Positions 62,397-64,000 of a stretch of DNA of 64,000 bases are shown here, one piece after another (the stretch's first letter is position 1; each line of letters starts with the position of its first letter). The stretch covers positions 1,922,001 to 1,986,000 of the forward strand of contig NZ_CP117811.1 in assembly GCF_028728065.1 (NCBI RefSeq). Reading direction: 5' to 3'. Below the pieces are notes generated by a model. That model made no database searches. It saw only the letters and a program-made list of their open reading frames with translations, and was not told the DNA's origin. The DNA is from Lentisphaera profundi (GTDB lineage Bacteria > Verrucomicrobiota > Lentisphaeria > Lentisphaerales > Lentisphaeraceae). The translations under genes and the position numbers were made by a program.

Positions 62397-64000
62397 ATGA
62401 AAAGCTTTAAATTAATCATCAGCATACTACTGCTAAATTGCATATTACTTGCAAATGAGCTCGATGATAATTTAAGCTTAGAAGACTTAATGAATATTGA
62501 AGTAACGAGTATCTCTAAAAAAGAAGAAAGTGCTTTCACTGCCTCATCAGCTATATACGTCATTTCACAGGCAGAAATGAAAAGCAAAGGCGCAAGCAAC
62601 TTAGCCGAAGCACTCAGAGGAACTCCAGGCGTACAAGTCTCCAGAAGAACGAATAACTCCTGGGAAGTGAGCATCAGGGGCTTTGATAGCCTTTATTCAA
62701 ACAAGCTTCTCGTTCTCATCGATGGACGCACTGTTTACACCCCTATCTTTTCAGGAACCTATTGGAATTTCACCAATTACCCAATCGCAGACATCGAGCG
62801 AATTGAAGTCATCCGAGGTCCCGGTGCATCGATGTGGGGATCCAATGCCGTCAATGGCGTCATAAATATCACCACCAAACACAGCAAAGACACCCTAGGC
62901 GGCTTAAGTAAACTTGAATATGGCGAAGATTTCCAACAAGCTTACTTACGCATTGGCGAAACTTTAGATGAAGAAGGAAAATTAAATCTCCGTGCTTATG
63001 GCCAATTCCAAAAGTACGACACCTTAAATCCTGGGAGTAAAAACAAGCACGATCAACAAAATGATGACTGGGACCATGCCCAAGGCGGATTTAGACTAGA
63101 TTACGACGTAACACCCAAAGATACAATAAAAATATCCGGCGACGCCTACAGCGTCGATCAAGTCACTTTTAACTCCATAAATAGTAACAGTTTTTACGAA
63201 GATAGTGATGCTACTGGCTATAACCTTAGCCTTGATTACACCAAGCAAATTTCTACGGACGAAAAGTTTCACGCTTTGATCTATTATGATTTCTATGATT
63301 TCAACCAAGAATTCACTACCAATACCTATGTTCAATCGTGGAATTTTGAATTTGACTACCACTTTAGCCCCATTAAAAATCATGACGTCACCATTGGAGC
63401 AGGAACTCGTCTCTATCGCTCTCAAGTCAAAGACCCTAGTGGCCAACTACGCATGTTCCCTGTTAATGAAAACACAACTAACTACAATTTTTTCATCCAA
63501 GACAAAATCACCCTACAGCCTAATCGTTGGACACTTACATTAGGCTCCAAGTTCGAAGAACATGATTACTCTGGCTTTGATTACCAACCCTCTGCACGAC
63601 TCGCCTATACACCCAATCGTAAGAACACCCTATGGCTTGCTGCTTCTCGTGCTGTTAGAACCCCAAACCGCTATGAACACAACTCCAATTTATTTTTCGG
63701 GGCAGTGGTAGGCAATCACGACGTCGATTCAGAAACTGTCAAAACCTACGAAGCTGGCTACAGAGTTTTAGCGACAGAGAAACTCTCTTTTGATTTCACC
63801 GTATTCTATAACGATTACTCTGATTTAACGACAACAAAGGTTACTACCGGTGATAACCTTATCGTTAACGATGCCAGCGCTGATAGCTATGGCTTTGAAG
63901 TATCATCAAACTACCTGGCGACCAATGACTGGCAACTCAAATTATCCTACAGCTATTTTGATATTGATACGGACCAAGAAAAAGACAATGCTAGCTACTT
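62397..64000 (+). CDS. TonB-dependent outer-membrane receptor (N-terminal 534 residues, cut by window end)
   Basis: Starts at ATG 62397 with a signal peptide (FKLIISILLLNCILLA) and is open to the window end. A plug domain (SLEDLMNIEVTSISKKEESA; GTPGVQVSRR; LVLIDGRTVYTPIFSG; IERIEVIRGPGASMWGSNAV) leads into barrel strands (ASRAVRTPNRYEHNSNLFFG). LEDLMNIEVTS near the N-terminus is a common opening of receptors resembling vitamin B12/siderophore or copper-type receptors. No carboxypeptidase-like SusC domain is seen. Context suggests a metal or metal chelate, which is tentative. Confidence 0.93.
   Translation, partial: MKSFKLIISILLLNCILLANELDDNLSLEDLMNIEVTSISKKEESAFTASSAIYVISQAEMKSKGASNLAEALRGTPGVQVSRRTNNSWEVSIRGFDSLYSNKLLVLIDGRTVYTPIFSGTYWNFTNYPIADIERIEVIRGPGASMWGSNAVNGVINITTKHSKDTLGGLSKLEYGEDFQQAYLRIGETLDEEGKLNLRAYGQFQKYDTLNPGSKNKHDQQNDDWDHAQGGFRLDYDVTPKDTIKISGDAYSVDQVTFNSINSNSFYEDSDATGYNLSLDYTKQISTDEKFHALIYYDFYDFNQEFTTNTYVQSWNFEFDYHFSPIKNHDVTIGAGTRLYRSQVKDPSGQLRMFPVNENTTNYNFFIQDKITLQPNRWTLTLGSKFEEHDYSGFDYQPSARLAYTPNRKNTLWLAASRAVRTPNRYEHNSNLFFGAVVGNHDVDSETVKTYEAGYRVLATEKLSFDFTVFYNDYSDLTTTKVTTGDNLIVNDASADSYGFEVSSNYLATNDWQLKLSYSYFDIDTDQEKDNASY

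Noticed and set aside
1-64000. CRISPR array
   Set aside because: No set of three or more regularly spaced identical repeats was seen; all repeats are pairs or hairpins.

Overview
The window looks like chromosome of a marine bacterium of the PVC superphylum, most likely Lentisphaerota (Lentisphaera-like). The basis is gene content and protein style: a DUF1552 plus DUF1592/DUF1587/DUF1585 pair with c-type haem motifs, a sulfatase beside uronate catabolism, a Planctomycetes/Lentisphaerae-style HisF, a serine/threonine kinase with DLG in place of DFG, an AT-rich composition and frequent TTG/GTG starts. No species can be fixed from the sequence alone. There is no prophage, integrase, transposase gene or CRISPR array.

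Layout. (1) 1-6751 (+): a Bat aerotolerance-type operon (DUF58 tail, lipoprotein, BatA, fused BatB/BatC, BatD, BatE-like) with coding overlaps throughout. (2) 6944-7760: a scar of two truncated genes joined tail to tail, followed by hairpin-rich repeats. (3) 7813-15862 (-): a sulfated uronate polysaccharide operon (dctPQM TRAP transporter, GH88/GH105 hydrolase, kduI, kduD, sulfatase, DUF4861), with a strong promoter and a perfect 16-bp palindrome over its -10 element. (4) 16071-16228: a MITE-like element with terminal inverted repeats; a second copy lies at 61923-62071. (5) 16296-31983: EamA transporter, pyruvate carboxylase, a CHASE8-type hybrid kinase with a YfiR partner, hisH-hisF, dnaE, a frameshifted pseudo-HtrA gene, a conserved hypothetical and a TraB-family membrane protein. 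(6) 32174-37857 (+): FHA, MBL hydrolase and TerB-AI-2E fusion, then thiI-queA. (7) 38117-46388: LamG protein, universal stress protein, small lipoprotein, rpsU, metG, a frameshifted EamA gene, a glutathione-peroxidase-like protein, an rRNA pseudouridine synthase and small unknowns. (8) 46402-52315 (-): the DUF1552/DUF1592 pair and class II aldolase. (9) 52434-58011: Sel1 protein, larB-folC, kinase, zinc-ribbon protein, nitroreductase. (10) 58083-64000: a Cys-rich secreted protein, a Met/His-rich outer-membrane barrel, two tRNA-Pro, a degenerate receiver, a HIT protein lacking its nucleophilic His, two duplicated tRNA-Thr units and the start of a TonB-dependent receptor.

How the genes work together. 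The uronate operon has import (TRAP), removal of unsaturated uronyl ends (GH88/105), desulfation (sulfatase) and the first two intracellular steps (KduI, KduD). KDG kinase and aldolase must lie elsewhere. The YfiR/kinase pair looks like the YfiBNR sensing logic rewired from a diguanylate cyclase to a histidine kinase. The most novel signals are non-coding: the TIR element with two diverged copies, the 162-bp inverted-repeat element at 58575, the operator at 15977-16012, and a 29-nt motif shared by the leaders at 32130 and 40102.
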